Assembly (NCBI GenBank): GCA_945957225.1
Contig: CAMFKK010000121.1
Location: forward strand, 1 to 7,146
Source of the DNA: an uncultured Sphingobacteriia bacterium
GTDB lineage: Bacteria; Bacteroidota; Bacteroidia; Chitinophagales; Chitinophagaceae
Length of the DNA: 7,146 nucleotides
Reading direction: 5' to 3'
Part shown: in pieces, positions 6,498-7,146 of the stretch
Numbering within the stretch: position 1 is the first letter of the stretch
Layout: each line of letters opens with the position of its first letter
Program-made: the position numbers and the translations under genes
The notes under the pieces: generated by a model
The model's input: the letters and a program-made list of their open reading frames with translations, nothing else
What the model was told of the DNA's origin: nothing
Database searches by the model: none

Positions 6498-6610
6498 AGA
6501 GATAAAAGTTAAGAGTTAAGAGTGGGGAGTGAAAAGAGAAGAGAGGTGGTGAAAAGTGAAGTGTATAGTGAGGGCTGAATTGTGAAGGTATGAGTAAGAA
6601 TGAGTAGTAG
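6493..6610 (+). repeat. Second purine-rich heptamer array overlapping a stop codon
   Basis: Eight 7-bp units run in phase from 6493 to 6548: AGTGAAG, AGATAAA, AGTTAAG twice, AGTGGGG, AGTGAAA, AGAGAAG and AGAGGTG. Looser purine-rich units (GTGAAAA, TGAATTG, TGAGTAG) continue to about 6610. The TGA stop of the upstream gene (6495-6497) is inside the first unit. The consensus and strand match the array at 3824. From 6611 to 6660 the sequence is plain AT-rich spacer, with no clear terminator hairpin for either converging gene. Confidence 0.75.
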
Positions 6611-6660
6611 ATTGCTTTATATTAATTGCCGTTAACCACTATTAATCTATTGATATTCAA

Positions 6661-7017
6661 TTAAAAATAGACATCTTCTATTAGGAATATTTCTTTAATC
6701 CTATCTGATTCCATTGTAATAGACACTACGTTAAACTGTATGTATTTCCATTGTTTGTGTTGAAACTGATAGGCAGCACCTGCGTTTTTTAGGAATTGCA
6801 TTTTCTTTCTGCTAATACTTTGTTCAGGCCATCCAAATTCAATAGAGTGTCTTGTTTTTACTTCTATAAACTGTAAAATATTATCCTTTGTAGCAATAAT
6901 ATCTAGTTCTAAATGATGGTGTCTCCAGTTTCTCTCTAGGATTTGGAACCCTTTATTTTCCAAGAATAAAACTGCAGCATTTTCACCAGCCTTTCCAGTT
7001 TGATGGTTCTGATACAT
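6661..7017 (-). CDS. YraN / UPF0102 family endonuclease-fold protein
   Basis: This small protein of 118 residues belongs to the YraN family, which has the restriction-endonuclease-like core and is usually treated as a putative Holliday-junction-resolvase-related nuclease of unknown role. Counting from the chosen ATG, the family landmarks are TGKAGENAA near 7-15 (family GxxGExxA), the NWRHHHLELDIIA segment near 30-42 (family NWR..GEIDLIA), and FIEVKTR near 50-56, which supplies the ExK pair. The acidic residues and the lysine of the presumed metal site are all present, but the usual Gly before Glu-x-Asp is replaced by Leu. The frame is open further to a TTG at 7026. I prefer the ATG at 7017 because the family motif begins a few residues later and ATG is the normal start. 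It converges on the YkgJ-family gene and is divergent from manA. Confidence 0.88.
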   Translation of the reverse strand: MYQNHQTGKAGENAAVLFLENKGFQILERNWRHHHLELDIIATKDNILQFIEVKTRHSIEFGWPEQSISRKKMQFLKNAGAAYQFQHKQWKYIQFNVVSITMESDRIKEIFLIEDVYF

Positions 7018-7032
7018 TTGAAACAATTTTAT

Positions 7033-7045
7033 CGGCTTATAGCCG
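7033..7045. other. Short hairpin (CGGCT-TAT-AGCCG) in the yraN/manA divergent spacer
   Basis: A perfect 5-bp inverted repeat with a 3-nt loop is followed on the plus strand by TTTTA. It lies 15 bp upstream of the yraN-family start and 41 bp upstream of the manA start. It resembles a very small terminator, but its stem is short and no plus-strand gene ends nearby, so an operator or leader structure is as likely. The function is unknown. Confidence 0.3.
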
Positions 7046-7086
7046 TTTTAAAGTATTCAAGTTACCCAATGCTTAAAATTCCAACA

Positions 7087-7146
7087 ATGCTAGAGCCTAA
7101 CAAAATATTCAAACTAAAAGGATTCAACCAACACTATGCCTGGGGT
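7087..7146 (+). CDS. manA: Mannose-6-phosphate isomerase type I, N-terminus only (cut by window edge)
   Basis: Only 20 codons are visible, in a frame that runs exactly to the last base: MLEPNKIFKLKGFNQHYAWG. The KLKG.xQHYAWG signature is the conserved opening of zinc-dependent type I phosphomannose isomerases, which interconvert mannose 6-phosphate and fructose 6-phosphate and so feed GDP-mannose synthesis for surface glycans. An in-frame ATG 18 bp upstream (7069) could add MLKIPT. I prefer 7087 because the signature then lies at the usual distance from the start. TACATTTG at 7013-7020 matches the -7 promoter consensus but lacks a -33 partner at the right spacing and lies inside the start of the yraN-family gene. 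The family call rests on the short signature alone. Confidence 0.75.
   Translation, partial: MLEPNKIFKLKGFNQHYAWG

Overview
The window looks like chromosomal DNA of a Bacteroidota bacterium, most likely a low-GC member of the Chitinophagales (Chitinophagaceae-like). The reasons are the protein families present (a PafA-type phosphatase, a DUF2911 lipoprotein-like secreted protein, and a distinctive alpha-oxoamine synthase of the sphingolipid/sulfonolipid type), the lack of Shine-Dalgarno sequences, and several matches to the Bacteroidota promoter pattern TTTG-N19-21-TAnnTTTG. The family assignment rests on recalled protein resemblance, not on a search.

Layout. Positions 2-691 (+) hold the C-terminal half of a eukaryote-like NADP-dependent isocitrate dehydrogenase, followed by a strong hairpin terminator (716-749) shared with a convergent gene. 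778-2421 (-) is an exported PafA-like alkaline phosphatase. A 147-bp divergent promoter region with a 12-bp perfect palindrome separates it from 2569-3822 (+), a PLP-dependent alpha-oxoamine synthase. That gene is followed at once by a degenerate heptamer repeat array (3824-3918) and a second two-way terminator (3931-3963). 4005-4847 (-) is a secreted DUF2911 protein with a helical, TPR-like C-terminus. 4937-5839 (-) is the chromosome-dimer resolvase XerD. Divergent from it, 5982-6497 (+) encodes a YkgJ-type cysteine-cluster protein whose stop codon lies inside a second array of the same heptamer. 6661-7017 (-) is a YraN/UPF0102 nuclease-fold protein. The first codons of a type I mannose-6-phosphate isomerase (manA) run off the right edge.

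How the genes fit together. This is a housekeeping neighbourhood of mostly single-gene transcription units, arranged as convergent and divergent pairs, and I see no multi-gene operon. Two proteins are exported (phosphatase and DUF2911), one probably makes the backbone of an unusual membrane lipid, and the others serve central metabolism, chromosome segregation and sugar-phosphate metabolism. There are no rRNA or tRNA genes, insertion sequences, CRISPR arrays or defence modules, and no gene-free stretch over 300 bp. I found no convincing undescribed system. The most unusual features are the paired 7-bp-period purine-rich arrays attached to the stop codons of two unrelated genes, and the substrate question for the alpha-oxoamine synthase.
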